Below, piece by piece: positions 24,965-33,098 of a stretch of 64,000 nt of DNA. The stretch comes from Streptomyces actuosus (GTDB lineage: Bacteria > Actinomycetota > Actinomycetes > Streptomycetales > Streptomycetaceae): positions 62,001 through 126,000 of the forward strand of contig NZ_JAFFZS010000013.1 in the NCBI RefSeq assembly GCF_016921115.1. Reading direction: 5' to 3'. The notes beneath the pieces were generated by a model that worked only from the letters and a program-made list of their open reading frames with translations, did no database searches and was not told where the DNA came from. Within the stretch, counting starts at the first letter, position 1; the number at the start of each line of letters is the position of its first letter. The position numbers were made by a program, and so were the translations under genes.

Positions 24965-27495
24965 TGTTCCGCACCGCACTGCGCAACGTCCTCGCGCACA
25001 AGGCCCGCCTGCTGATGACCGTGCTCGCCGTCATGCTCGGCGTCGCGTTCGTCTCCGGCACGCTGGTCTTCACCAACACCCTCTCCAACGCCCTGCAGAA
25101 CAGCTCCGCCAAGGGCTTCGACCACGTCGACGTCGCCGTACGGGCGCAGAGCCGGGCGTCCGAGGGCGACACCGTCGGCAAGGCGCCCGAGCTGACCCAG
25201 GCGCTGGTCGACCGGAGCGCCGGTGTTCCCGGCGCGGCCTCCGCGATCGGCGTCGTCGGCGGCTTCACCGCGATCGCCGACAAGGACGGCCGGCTGATCG
25301 GCGGCGGCTTCCAGTCCCAGGGCGGCAACTACTGGGGCACCGACGACGCGCGCTACCCGCTCGTCGGCGGGCGCGCCCCGTCCGGCAGGGGCGAGGTGCT
25401 CATCGACTCCGAGACCGCGCGGCGCACCGGGTACAAGGTCGGCGACACCGTGCGCGTCTCCGTCGACGGGCCGGTCCTGACCCCCACCGTCGCCGGCGTG
25501 TTCACCACCGACGACGGCAACGTGGCCGCCGGCGGCAGCCTCGTCCTGTTCGACACGGCCACCGCTCAGCAGCTGTTCGGCAAGACGGGCGCCTACGACG
25601 AGATCGACGTCGAGGCCGCCCCGGGCACCTCCCAGGACGCGCTGAAGTCGGCCCTGGACCGGGCCCTGCCGAAGGACACCGTCGAGACGACGACCGCTCG
25701 CCGGCTCGCAGCCGACCAGGCCGAGGTCATCGCCTCGTCGATGAGCGGGCTCAAGCACGGCCTGCTGGTCTTCGCCGGCATCGCCCTGTTCGTCGGCACG
25801 TTCATCATCGCCAACACCTTCACCATGCTGGTCGCCCAGCGCACCAGGGAACTGGCGCTGCTGCGCGCGGTCGGTGCCTCGCGGCGCCAGGTGACGCGGT
25901 CGGTGCTGGTGGAGGCGTTCGTGGTCGGCGCCGTCGCCGGCGCGGCCGGCCTGGTCGCCGGCATCGGCATCGGCGTCCTGCTGAAGGTGCTCATGGACAC
26001 CCTCGGCGCGAACATCCCGGCGGGCCCCCTGGTGGTCACGCCCGGCACCGTCGCCGCGGCCCTGGTCGTCGGCATCGGCGTCACCGTGCTGGCCGCCTGG
26101 CTCCCCGGCCGCCGGGCCGCGAAGATCCCGCCGGTCGCCGCGATGAGCAGTGTCCACGCGGCGGCGACCACCAGGTCGCTGGTACTCCGCAACAGCGTCG
26201 GCGCCCTGTTCTCCGCCGCGGGCGTGGCCGTCGTGCTGGCCGCGACCGGCATGAGCGGCGACAGCGGCCAGCTCCCCATGGGGGTCGGCGCCGTCCTGCT
26301 GATCATCGGCGTGTTCGTGCTGACGCCGCTTCTGTCCCGTCCGCTCGTCGCGGCCGCCGCGCCGGTGCTGCGCGCGTTCGGCGTGTCCGGCCTGCTCGCC
26401 CGGCAGAACTCGGTGCGCAACCCGCGCCGCACGGCCGCCACCGCCTCCGCGCTGATGATCGGCCTGACCCTGATCACCGGCATGACGGTGATGGCGGGCA
26501 GTCTGCAGACGTCCATCGACCGGATGGCCTCCGAGGCGATCCGCGCCGACTACGTCGTCTCCATGGCCAACGGCAACACCCTGTCGCCGGACGTCGGCCG
26601 GACGCTGAGCACGACCGAGGGCGTCACCGCCACCAGCCCGATGCGCAACGCCCCCTCCCGGATCGACGGCCGGACCGAGTTCCTGACCGGCGTCGACGGT
26701 GCCGCCTTCGGCACGCTCACCGACCTGCCGGTGGACGACGGCTCCTTCACGATCGGCGGCACGCGCGTGGTCGTCGACGCCGACACCGCCGAGGAGCACG
26801 GCTGGCGCTCCGGTTCGGCGTTCACCGTCCACTACGCCGACGGTGCGGCGCAGCGGCTGACGGTGGCCGGCGTCTACCGAAGCAACGAGATGATCCACGG
26901 CATCCTGCTCGACACCGCCACCCTCGCCCCGCACCGGGAGCAGGAGGCGGGCGACATGCTGGTGATGGTGAAGACGGCGAGCGGTGCCTCGGACTCGACG
27001 AAGGACGGGCTGGCGAAGGCCCTCGGCACCAACCCGGCGATCCGGATCCAGGACAGGAACGACGTCTCCGACGACATCGCGCAGATGTTCACCCTGATGC
27101 TGAACATGCTCTACGGCCTGCTCGCGATGGCGGTGATCGTCGCGGTCCTCGGCGTCGTCAACACGCTGGCGATGTCGGTCTTCGAGCGCTCCCAGGAGAT
27201 CGGCATGCTGCGGGCGATCGGCCTGGACCGCCGGGGCATCAAGCGGATGGTGCGCCTGGAGTCGCTGGTGATCTCCCTGTTCGGCGGGGTGCTCGGCATC
27301 GGCCTGGGCGTGTTCTTCGGCTGGGCAGCCGGCGAACTGCTCGGCGCGAGGATGCCCACGTACGAACTGGTCGTGCCCTGGGGCCGGATGGCCGCGTTCC
27401 TGATGCTGGCGGGGGTGGTCGGGGTCCTGGCCGCCCTGTGGCCGGCCCGGCGTGCGGCCCGCCTGAACATGCTCCAGGCGATCAAGGCGGAGTAG
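24964..27495 (+). CDS. FtsX/MacB-type ABC permease (cassette 1)
   Basis: The 843-residue permease has an N-terminal membrane helix, then a large periplasmic-type domain (about 45-250). Two FtsX-like core blocks follow: FAGIALFVGTFIIANTFTMLVAQRTRELALLRAVGAS, and the second near residues 700-840 with VVNTLAMSVFERSQEIGMLRAIGL. A second extracytoplasmic domain lies between. Both blocks have the RTRE-LRAxG signature. Together with the ATPase it probably forms a MacB-like exporter; the substrate is unknown. ATG at 24964 overlaps the ATPase stop. Confidence 0.93.
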   Translation: MFRTALRNVLAHKARLLMTVLAVMLGVAFVSGTLVFTNTLSNALQNSSAKGFDHVDVAVRAQSRASEGDTVGKAPELTQALVDRSAGVPGAASAIGVVGGFTAIADKDGRLIGGGFQSQGGNYWGTDDARYPLVGGRAPSGRGEVLIDSETARRTGYKVGDTVRVSVDGPVLTPTVAGVFTTDDGNVAAGGSLVLFDTATAQQLFGKTGAYDEIDVEAAPGTSQDALKSALDRALPKDTVETTTARRLAADQAEVIASSMSGLKHGLLVFAGIALFVGTFIIANTFTMLVAQRTRELALLRAVGASRRQVTRSVLVEAFVVGAVAGAAGLVAGIGIGVLLKVLMDTLGANIPAGPLVVTPGTVAAALVVGIGVTVLAAWLPGRRAAKIPPVAAMSSVHAAATTRSLVLRNSVGALFSAAGVAVVLAATGMSGDSGQLPMGVGAVLLIIGVFVLTPLLSRPLVAAAAPVLRAFGVSGLLARQNSVRNPRRTAATASALMIGLTLITGMTVMAGSLQTSIDRMASEAIRADYVVSMANGNTLSPDVGRTLSTTEGVTATSPMRNAPSRIDGRTEFLTGVDGAAFGTLTDLPVDDGSFTIGGTRVVVDADTAEEHGWRSGSAFTVHYADGAAQRLTVAGVYRSNEMIHGILLDTATLAPHREQEAGDMLVMVKTASGASDSTKDGLAKALGTNPAIRIQDRNDVSDDIAQMFTLMLNMLYGLLAMAVIVAVLGVVNTLAMSVFERSQEIGMLRAIGLDRRGIKRMVRLESLVISLFGGVLGIGLGVFFGWAAGELLGARMPTYELVVPWGRMAAFLMLAGVVGVLAALWPARRAARLNMLQAIKAE

Positions 27496-27510
27496 CCGCG
27501 CCGGACCGGC

Positions 27511-27541
27511 GGGGCTCCGTTCCGCGAGGGAACGGAGCCCC
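27511..27541. terminator. Bidirectional terminator between ABC permease and cfa
   Basis: Perfect 13-bp arms (27511-27523, 27529-27541) with loop GCGAG lie between the stops of two convergent genes, 15 bp after the permease stop and 8 bp before the cfa stop. Confidence 0.85.
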
Positions 27542-27549
27542 GGTTCCGG

Positions 27550-28842
27550 TCAGGCCCAGGTACGGGCCCGCAGCGGCATCCCGGAGGCCCCCGGCTCCGG
27601 GGTCCGCACGGTGAGGACCTGGTTGACACCGATGCGGTTGCGTTCGAAGGCCAGCGCGGAGGCAGCCATGTACAGGCGCCACACCCGGGCGCGTCCGGCG
27701 CCCGCCGACCGCGCGGCCGGCTCCCAGGCCGCCTCCAGGTTGGCCACCCAGCGGCGCAGGGTGAGGGCGTAGTGCTCGCGGATCGCCTCCACGTCCCTCA
27801 CCTCGAACCCGGCCCGCTCCAGTTGGGCGACGGTCGTTCCGAGGGGCTGGAGCTCGCCGTCGGGGAAGACGTAGGCGTCGATGAAGGCGTCCACGTCGTA
27901 GGCCGTTTCGTCGCGCTGGGGACGGCGGGCGATCTGGTGGTTCAGGAGCCGTCCCCCGGGGGCCAGCAGGCTGCGCAGGGCCCGCGCGTACTCCAGGTAC
28001 CGTTCGGCGCCGACGTGCTCGGCCATGCCGATCGAGGAGATGGCGTCGTAGGGTCCGTCGCGCACGTCCCGGTAGTCCTGCACGCGGATCTCCACCCGGT
28101 CGGTGAGACCCTCGTCGGCGGCGCGCTTGCGGGCGTAGGCCGCCTGTTCCTGGGAGAGCGTGATACCGACGACGCTCACCCCGTGCTCACGGGCGGCGTG
28201 CAGGGCCATGGAGCCCCAACCGCAGCCGACGTCCAGCAGCCGCTGACCGGGCTTCAGGTCCAGCTTGCGGCAGACGAGTTCCAGCTTGTCGCGCTGGGCG
28301 GTCTCCAGTGTGCTGCCGGGGTCGGGCCAGTAGGCGCAGGAGTACACCATGGACGGCCCGAGGACGATCTCGTAGAAGTCGTTGCCCACGTCGTAGTGGT
28401 GGCTGATGGCGCGCCTGTCGGTGCGCCGGGTGTGCAGGTGGCCCCGCCGGCGGCGCACCTCCTCCGCGGGCGGCGCGGGCGGCAGGGGCGGTCCGGCGAG
28501 CCGGACGAGCCCCCGGACGGCGGCCCGTACCTCGGGGTCCCGCAGCGCCTGGCGCAGGGTGCGGGCGTCCTCGCCGCGTTCCCAGACCAGCCCCGCCAAC
28601 CGGTCGAGCGCGCCGTACAGGTCGCCCTCGACGTCCAGGTCACCGGCCACCCATGCCCGGGCCAGCCCCAGTTCGCCCGGCTTGAACAGCAGGCGGCGCA
28701 GGGCCCGGCGGTTGCGCACCACGAGCACGGGCGCGTCCGGCGGTCCCGCCTGCGAGCCGTCCCATGCGCGGATGCGGAGCGGGAGCGGGGCTCCCAGCAT
28801 CTGCTCGATCAGGCCTTTCAGTCTCGACGCCGCGTCAGCCAT
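27550..28842 (-). CDS. cfa: Cyclopropane-fatty-acyl-phospholipid synthase
   Basis: The 430-residue SAM-dependent enzyme methylenates unsaturated acyl chains in membrane phospholipids. The N-terminal lipid-binding region includes KPGELGLARAWVAGDLDVEGDL. Then come SHHYDVGNDFYEIVLGPSMVYSCAYW (substrate site), LDVGCGWGSMALHAA (SAM motif I, near residue 215), SIGMAEHVG and a C-terminal helical part. All are characteristic of CFA synthases. ATG at 28842 has GGAGG six bases upstream. It lies downstream of ndh on the minus strand, beyond a terminator, so probably a separate unit. Confidence 0.94.
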   Translation of the reverse strand: MADAASRLKGLIEQMLGAPLPLRIRAWDGSQAGPPDAPVLVVRNRRALRRLLFKPGELGLARAWVAGDLDVEGDLYGALDRLAGLVWERGEDARTLRQALRDPEVRAAVRGLVRLAGPPLPPAPPAEEVRRRRGHLHTRRTDRRAISHHYDVGNDFYEIVLGPSMVYSCAYWPDPGSTLETAQRDKLELVCRKLDLKPGQRLLDVGCGWGSMALHAAREHGVSVVGITLSQEQAAYARKRAADEGLTDRVEIRVQDYRDVRDGPYDAISSIGMAEHVGAERYLEYARALRSLLAPGGRLLNHQIARRPQRDETAYDVDAFIDAYVFPDGELQPLGTTVAQLERAGFEVRDVEAIREHYALTLRRWVANLEAAWEPAARSAGAGRARVWRLYMAASALAFERNRIGVNQVLTVRTPEPGASGMPLRARTWA

Positions 28843-29204
28843 GGCGCACACCTCCGTGAGGAGCGATCCCGGATGTCCAGTCACCACGTAAACACCAGAA
28901 TGCCCGGATGGCAGTCCCGCCACGGCGTTACGTCCGAGCAAAATGCGTGTTCCGGGGGCCGGTCCTCCTGGTGGGGGACGATTCCCGTCAGGCATGGCGT
29001 CGGCGCCTGCGTCGCCTCGGGAGCGGCCGGACCGGGCCGTGCCCGGGGCGGGGGCCAAAGAGGTTGCCGTCCGGGGCGGCGGCGGGCCGCCGGTCACGGG
29101 GACCCGCGCGGCTGCGACGGGTCCGGGGAACCCGCGCACGCCGAAGGGGCCGCCCGCACCACGGATGGCGGGCGGCCCCTTCGGGCTGTTCAGGTGACCG
29201 GAGG
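28843..29204. terminator. cfa promoter gap with ndh terminator (29142-29183)
   Basis: The hairpin has perfect 16-bp arms (29142-29157 and 29168-29183) and a 10-nt loop, 20 bp beyond the ndh stop. The remaining roughly 280 bp form the upstream region of cfa; I see no gene there. Confidence 0.85.
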
Positions 29205-30587
29205 TCAGGAGGCCTTGGCCTTCTCCTCGGTCCTGGCGGCGGGGGCCGCCGGGGCCGGCTTGGCGGCCTCGTAGAACTCCTCGCGCGGGGACTCCAGGGC
29301 GCCCAGGGCGACGACCTCGCGCCGGAGGAACATGCCGAGCGTCCAGTCGGCGAAGATGCGGATCTTGCGGTTCCAGGTCGGCATCGCCAGGCCGTGGTAG
29401 CCACGGTGCATGTACCAGGCGAGACGCCCCTTGAGCTTGATCCTCATCTTGCCCATGACGATCATCGCGACGCCCTTGTGCAGGCCGAGGCCCGCGACCG
29501 CGCCCTTGTTGGCGTGGCTGTAGTCCTGCTGCGGGAAGCCCCGCAGACCGGACAGGACGTTGTCGCCGAGCACCTTGGCCTGGCGCAGCGCGTGCTGGGC
29601 GTTCGGCGGGCACCAGGCGTTCTCGTTGCCGGCCTTGCGGCCGACGAGGTCGGGCACCTGGGCGTTGTCGCCGGCGGCCCAGATGTAGTCGGTGCCCTTG
29701 ACCTGGAGCGTGGGCTCGCAGTCGACGTGGCCGCGCGGGCCGAGGGGCAGGCCGAAGCGGGCGAGGGCCGGGTTCGGCTTGACGCCGGCGGTCCACACGA
29801 TGGTGTTGGCGTCGACCTCCAGGCCGTTCTTCAGCACCACGTGGCCGTCGACGCAGGAGTCCATGGAGGTGGACAGGTAGACCTCGACGCCGCGGCTCTC
29901 CAGGTGCTCCTTGCCGTACTGGCCGAGCTTGGGGCCGACCTCGGGGAGGATCTTGTCGGCGGCGTCGACGAGGATGAAGCGCATGTCCTCGCGCGACACG
30001 TTCTTGTAGTACTTGGCCGCGTCCCGGGCCATGTCCTCGACCTCGCCGATGGTCTCCGCACCGGCGAAGCCGCCGCCGACGAAGACGAAGGTGAGGGCCT
30101 TGCGGCGGATCTCCTCGTCGGTGGTGGACTCGGCCTTGTCGAGCTGCTCCAGCACGTGGTTGCGCAGGCCGATGGCCTCCTCGACGCCCTTCATTCCGAT
30201 GCCCTGCTCGGCGAGCCCGGGGATGGGGAAGGTGCGGGAGACGGCACCGAGGGCGATGACCAGGTGGTCGAAGGGCAGCTCGTACGCCTCGCCGACGAGC
30301 GGGGCGACGGTGGCGATCTTGCGGTCCTGGTCGATGGTGGTGACGCGGCCGGTGAGCACCTCCGCCCTGGGGACCACGCGTCGCAGCGGGACGACGACGT
30401 GGCGCGGGGAGATGTTGCCGGCGGCGGTTTCGGGGAGGAAGGGCTGGTAGGTCATGTACGACCGGGGGTCGACGACCGTGACGGTCGCCTCTCCGTAGCG
30501 CATCTTCTTGAGGATGCGCCGAGCTGCGTACAGGCCTACGTACCCACCGCCTACTACGAGGATCCTGGGACGCTCCGTGGTGCTCAT
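29205..30587 (-). CDS. ndh: Type II NADH dehydrogenase
   Basis: The 460-residue FAD enzyme passes electrons from NADH to quinone without proton pumping, at the inner face of the membrane. It has the FAD-binding VVGGGYVGLYAARR at the N-terminus, TYQPFLPE, a second dinucleotide fold FVFVGGGFAGAE near residue 170, AAGDNAQ near 315 and a C-terminal amphipathic region (DWTLGMFLRREVV) for membrane attachment. The Ala/Pro/Lys-rich tail is dispensable-looking. The large upstream gap contains palindromes including a Rex-like operator, consistent with control by NADH/NAD+ ratio. Confidence 0.95.
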   Translation of the reverse strand: MSTTERPRILVVGGGYVGLYAARRILKKMRYGEATVTVVDPRSYMTYQPFLPETAAGNISPRHVVVPLRRVVPRAEVLTGRVTTIDQDRKIATVAPLVGEAYELPFDHLVIALGAVSRTFPIPGLAEQGIGMKGVEEAIGLRNHVLEQLDKAESTTDEEIRRKALTFVFVGGGFAGAETIGEVEDMARDAAKYYKNVSREDMRFILVDAADKILPEVGPKLGQYGKEHLESRGVEVYLSTSMDSCVDGHVVLKNGLEVDANTIVWTAGVKPNPALARFGLPLGPRGHVDCEPTLQVKGTDYIWAAGDNAQVPDLVGRKAGNENAWCPPNAQHALRQAKVLGDNVLSGLRGFPQQDYSHANKGAVAGLGLHKGVAMIVMGKMRIKLKGRLAWYMHRGYHGLAMPTWNRKIRIFADWTLGMFLRREVVALGALESPREEFYEAAKPAPAAPAARTEEKAKAS

Positions 30588-30676
30588 GCCATCGAGTATC
30601 CACCCGCGCCGAGGGGGTGGCTCGTGCGCCCCTTCACAAGCATGCGCAGGCCCTGTGCTACACTCCGCGGCCCGCG

Positions 30677-30688
30677 TGATCTAGATCA
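30677..30688. promoter_or_regulatory. Perfect 12-bp palindrome near the ndh promoter
   Basis: TGATCTAGATCA, centred about 95 bp upstream of the ndh start, has the TGAT-N4-ATCA geometry of Crp/Fnr-family sites. It is the site nearest to ndh of the three palindromes in this gap. Which regulator binds is unknown. Confidence 0.55.
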
Positions 30689-30806
30689 TGGTCCGCGACG
30701 GGAACCGTCGCGTCCCGGTGACCGTTGTCAACGCCGCGTGAGCTGCCTCTCTGGGCGACACGGACGACTGTGAGTCTGCTGGAACACCCTCCCGGAGACG
30801 TGATCC

Positions 30807-30841
30807 GAAGGGCTCGCACCGAGCCCTTCTGAACATGTTCA
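30807..30841. promoter_or_regulatory. Hairpin and adjoining 12-bp palindrome upstream of ndh
   Basis: A hairpin with 10-bp arms (30807-30816 and 30820-30829) is followed at once by the perfect palindrome TGAACATGTTCA (30830-30841). The hairpin could end transcription from ppx. The palindrome has a GAAC-N2-GTTC core that does not fit the N4-spaced LexA box. Confidence 0.5.
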
Positions 30842-30906
30842 AAGCCCTCTTCAGCCCCCGAAAGGGCCAACAGGCCCCCTTTCGCGCACCGACAGGGCCC
30901 AATTCC

Positions 30907-30924
30907 TTGTGAAGTACTTCACGA
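30907..30924. promoter_or_regulatory. Rex-like operator upstream of ndh
   Basis: TTGTGAAGTACTTCACGA matches the redox repressor Rex consensus (TTGTGAA-N4-TTCACAA) at all but one position, with a perfect 14-bp palindromic core (30909-30922). Rex senses NADH/NAD+ and represses respiratory genes in Streptomyces. The site is about 320 bp from the ndh start, so the promoter may lie far upstream. Confidence 0.7.
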
Positions 30925-31031
30925 ACTTTCCCGCCAGCGCGTCACCGCGGGGCCCCGAAGGGCCTCCGCGGGCCGCTCATACGGTATCCGGGCTGCTCAA
31001 CCGGAGGCTACCCGCGGGTAACAGAAGAGAG

Positions 31032-31973
31032 CTACGCCACCGACCAGGCGATGCCGTCGAGGATGTCGTGCTCGCTCACCACGACCTCCTCCGCACCGGT
31101 CCGCTCCATGATCGACAGGAGCACCAGGGCGCCCGCCGCGATCACGTCGACCCGGCCCGGATGCATCGACGGCACGGCCGCGCGCTCGGCGTGCGTGGAG
31201 TGCAACAGCCAGTCGGTGATACCGCGGACCGTGTCGCGGGAGATCCGGGAGTGGTGGATCCGCGCGGAGTCGTACTCGGGCAGCTCCTGCGCGATCGCCG
31301 ACACCGTCGTCACCGAGCCCGCCAGCCCCACCAGCGTGCGCGCCTCGCGCAGCGGCACCGTCTGCTCGGCGAGGTCCAGGGCCGCCTCGATGTCGGCACG
31401 CATCGCAGTGATCTGCGCGGCGGTGGGAGGGTCGGTGACCGCGCCCTCGCGCACCAGGTGCCGTTCGGTCATCCGCACGCAGCCGACGTCGACGGAGCGG
31501 GCCGCGCGCACGTGCTCCTCGCCGACCACGAACTCCGTGGAGCCGCCGCCGATGTCCACCACCAGGTAGGGCTTCGCCAGGTGCGCGGCGCCGGCCAGTT
31601 CCCTGGTCGCGCCGGTGAAGGAGAACTCGGCCTCCTGGTCGCCGCTGATGACCTCGGGTTCGACGCCCAGGACGTCCATGACCCCGCGGACGAAGTCGTC
31701 GCGGTTCTCCGCGTCCCGGGAGGCGGAGGTGGCGACGAACCGCAGCCGTTCGGCACCGTGGTCCTTGATGACGCGCGCGTACTCCCGGCAGGCGGCGAAC
31801 GTCCGCTCGAGCGCCTCGGGGGCCAGTCGCCCGGTCCGGTCGACGCCCTGTCCGAGCCGGACGATCGTCATCCGGCGGTCCAGCTCGACCAGTTCACCGG
31901 TGGCCGGGTCCGCGTCGGCGACCAGCAGGCGGATGGAGTTCGTGCCGCAGTCGACGGCGGCGACCCTGGTCAT
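31032..31973 (-). CDS. ppx: Ppx/GppA exopolyphosphatase-family phosphatase
   Basis: The 313-residue protein of the ASKHA fold has the first phosphate loop VDCGTNSIRLLVAD at the start, VATSASRDAENR and the second loop DIGGGSTEF near residue 145. The family cleaves polyphosphate or (p)ppGpp 5' phosphate. The short length, with no C-terminal HD-like half, matches the actinobacterial Ppx1 type. ATG at 31973 overlaps the upstream DUF501 stop (ATGA). The eno-divIC-DUF501-ppx order is conserved in actinobacteria from my knowledge. Confidence 0.93.
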   Translation of the reverse strand: MTRVAAVDCGTNSIRLLVADADPATGELVELDRRMTIVRLGQGVDRTGRLAPEALERTFAACREYARVIKDHGAERLRFVATSASRDAENRDDFVRGVMDVLGVEPEVISGDQEAEFSFTGATRELAGAAHLAKPYLVVDIGGGSTEFVVGEEHVRAARSVDVGCVRMTERHLVREGAVTDPPTAAQITAMRADIEAALDLAEQTVPLREARTLVGLAGSVTTVSAIAQELPEYDSARIHHSRISRDTVRGITDWLLHSTHAERAAVPSMHPGRVDVIAAGALVLLSIMERTGAEEVVVSEHDILDGIAWSVA

Positions 31974-32500
31974 TCGGCCTCCTCCGCGTCCGGCACCACG
32001 CACGGGCCCTTGCGCCACCACTCGGGCAGCAGGGCGATCGCCTCGTCGCCCAGCGGGTTCACGCCCGGTCCGGCGGCCAGCGAGTGGGCCACCAGGACGT
32101 GCAGGCACTTCACCCGGTCCGGCATGCCGCCCGCGCTCGGGAAGCCCGTGAGCTCCTCGATCTCGTCGCGCCGCCGGATGTAGTCCTCGTGCGCCGCACG
32201 GTACGCGGCCGCCAGCTCCGGGTCGGTGCGGAGCCGCTCGGTCATCTCCTTCATGACGCCCCCTGCCTCCAGCGTGCCGATCGCGGAGTTCGCCCGCGGG
32301 CACGTGAGGTAGTAGAGCGTCGGGAAGGGCGTGCCGTCGGGCAGCCGGGGCGCCGTCTCGACGACGTCCGGCCGGCCGCACGGGCACCGGTGGGCGATCG
32401 CGCGCAGGCCGCGCGGCGGACGCCCGAGCTGCTGCTCGAAGGCCTCGACGTCCGCGTCGGTGGGCTCGGTGCGCGGGGTGGTCGGCGGGGGCGTTTCCAT
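31970..32500 (-). CDS. DUF501-family protein
   Basis: The 176-residue soluble protein has the DUF501 pattern: LGRPPRGLRAIAHRCPCGRPDVVETAPRL, FPTLYYLTCPRANSAI with conserved cysteines, and GMPDRVKCLHVLVAHSLA near the end. Its function is unknown, but the family sits between divIC and ppx in most actinobacteria. It is translationally coupled to ppx. Confidence 0.93.
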   Translation of the reverse strand: METPPPTTPRTEPTDADVEAFEQQLGRPPRGLRAIAHRCPCGRPDVVETAPRLPDGTPFPTLYYLTCPRANSAIGTLEAGGVMKEMTERLRTDPELAAAYRAAHEDYIRRRDEIEELTGFPSAGGMPDRVKCLHVLVAHSLAAGPGVNPLGDEAIALLPEWWRKGPCVVPDAEEAE

Positions 32501-32522
32501 GCCTGTCTTTCTATCGGTCAGT

Positions 32523-32999
32523 TCACTGGTCGAGGGCGTCGGACTTGTCGACGCCGTCCCAGAGGTTGGAGTACCAGGGGCGGTCGGCCGCCCCGCGGTC
32601 GGCGCGGGACTGCTTCACCGCGTTCGGGTCGATCACGACGTATCCCGTCTCCCCCGGCATCACGTAGTGCAGGCGCTGCCGGATCTGCTGCTCGGCGAAG
32701 GCGTCGTCCTGCCAGCGCGCCTTGAGGTCGCGCAGCCGCTCGACGCGCTCCTGCGCCTGCCGCTTCTCCCGCTGCAGGTCGTCGACCTCGGCGCGCTGGG
32801 AGACGTACTGCCTTATCGGGTAGGCCAGTGCGACGATCAGGGAGCACAGGACGAGGGCGAGCAGCGCCGCACGGCCGGTGAGACGGGGGCGGCGCGCCTG
32901 ACGGCGGGTCTGCGAACGGTAGACCCGGGCCGCCGTCTGCTCACCCAGCAACCGGATCCTGGTCGCGGTGGAGAAACGGTCCCGGTCCTTCACCGCCAT
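32523..32999 (-). CDS. Septum formation initiator, DivIC/FtsB family
   Basis: The 158-residue single-pass protein has a basic cytoplasmic N-terminus (about 45 residues). One membrane helix (LLALVLCSLIVALAYPI) and an extracytoplasmic coiled coil (EVDDLQREKRQAQERVERLRDL) follow, ending in a YVMPGETGYVVIDP motif typical of actinobacterial DivIC. It stabilises the divisome with FtsL and DivIB. ATG at 32999 with GGGAGG is preferred to GTG 33017. It is 22 bp from DUF501. Confidence 0.92.
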   Translation of the reverse strand: MAVKDRDRFSTATRIRLLGEQTAARVYRSQTRRQARRPRLTGRAALLALVLCSLIVALAYPIRQYVSQRAEVDDLQREKRQAQERVERLRDLKARWQDDAFAEQQIRQRLHYVMPGETGYVVIDPNAVKQSRADRGAADRPWYSNLWDGVDKSDALDQ

Positions 33000-33022
33000 G
33001 TCCAGCCTCCCGTTCACACGCG

Positions 33023-33067
33023 CGTACGTCCCCGCACACGGTACGGGACCGCGTACGGGGACGTACG
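33023..33067. promoter_or_regulatory. Long inverted repeat between eno and divIC
   Basis: Perfect 12-bp arms CGTACGTCCCCG (33023-33034) and CGGGGACGTACG (33056-33067) have a 21-nt loop. The repeat fills the gap after the eno stop and just upstream of the divIC start, so it could attenuate read-through from eno or act as its terminator. Confidence 0.6.
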
Positions 33068-33098
33068 TGCGACGGGCGCGCCCTTGGTCTTTTGCGGC

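Noticed and set aside
30830..30841. LexA box
   Set aside because: TGAACATGTTCA has a 2-bp centre, while the actinobacterial LexA box needs GAAC-N4-GTTC.
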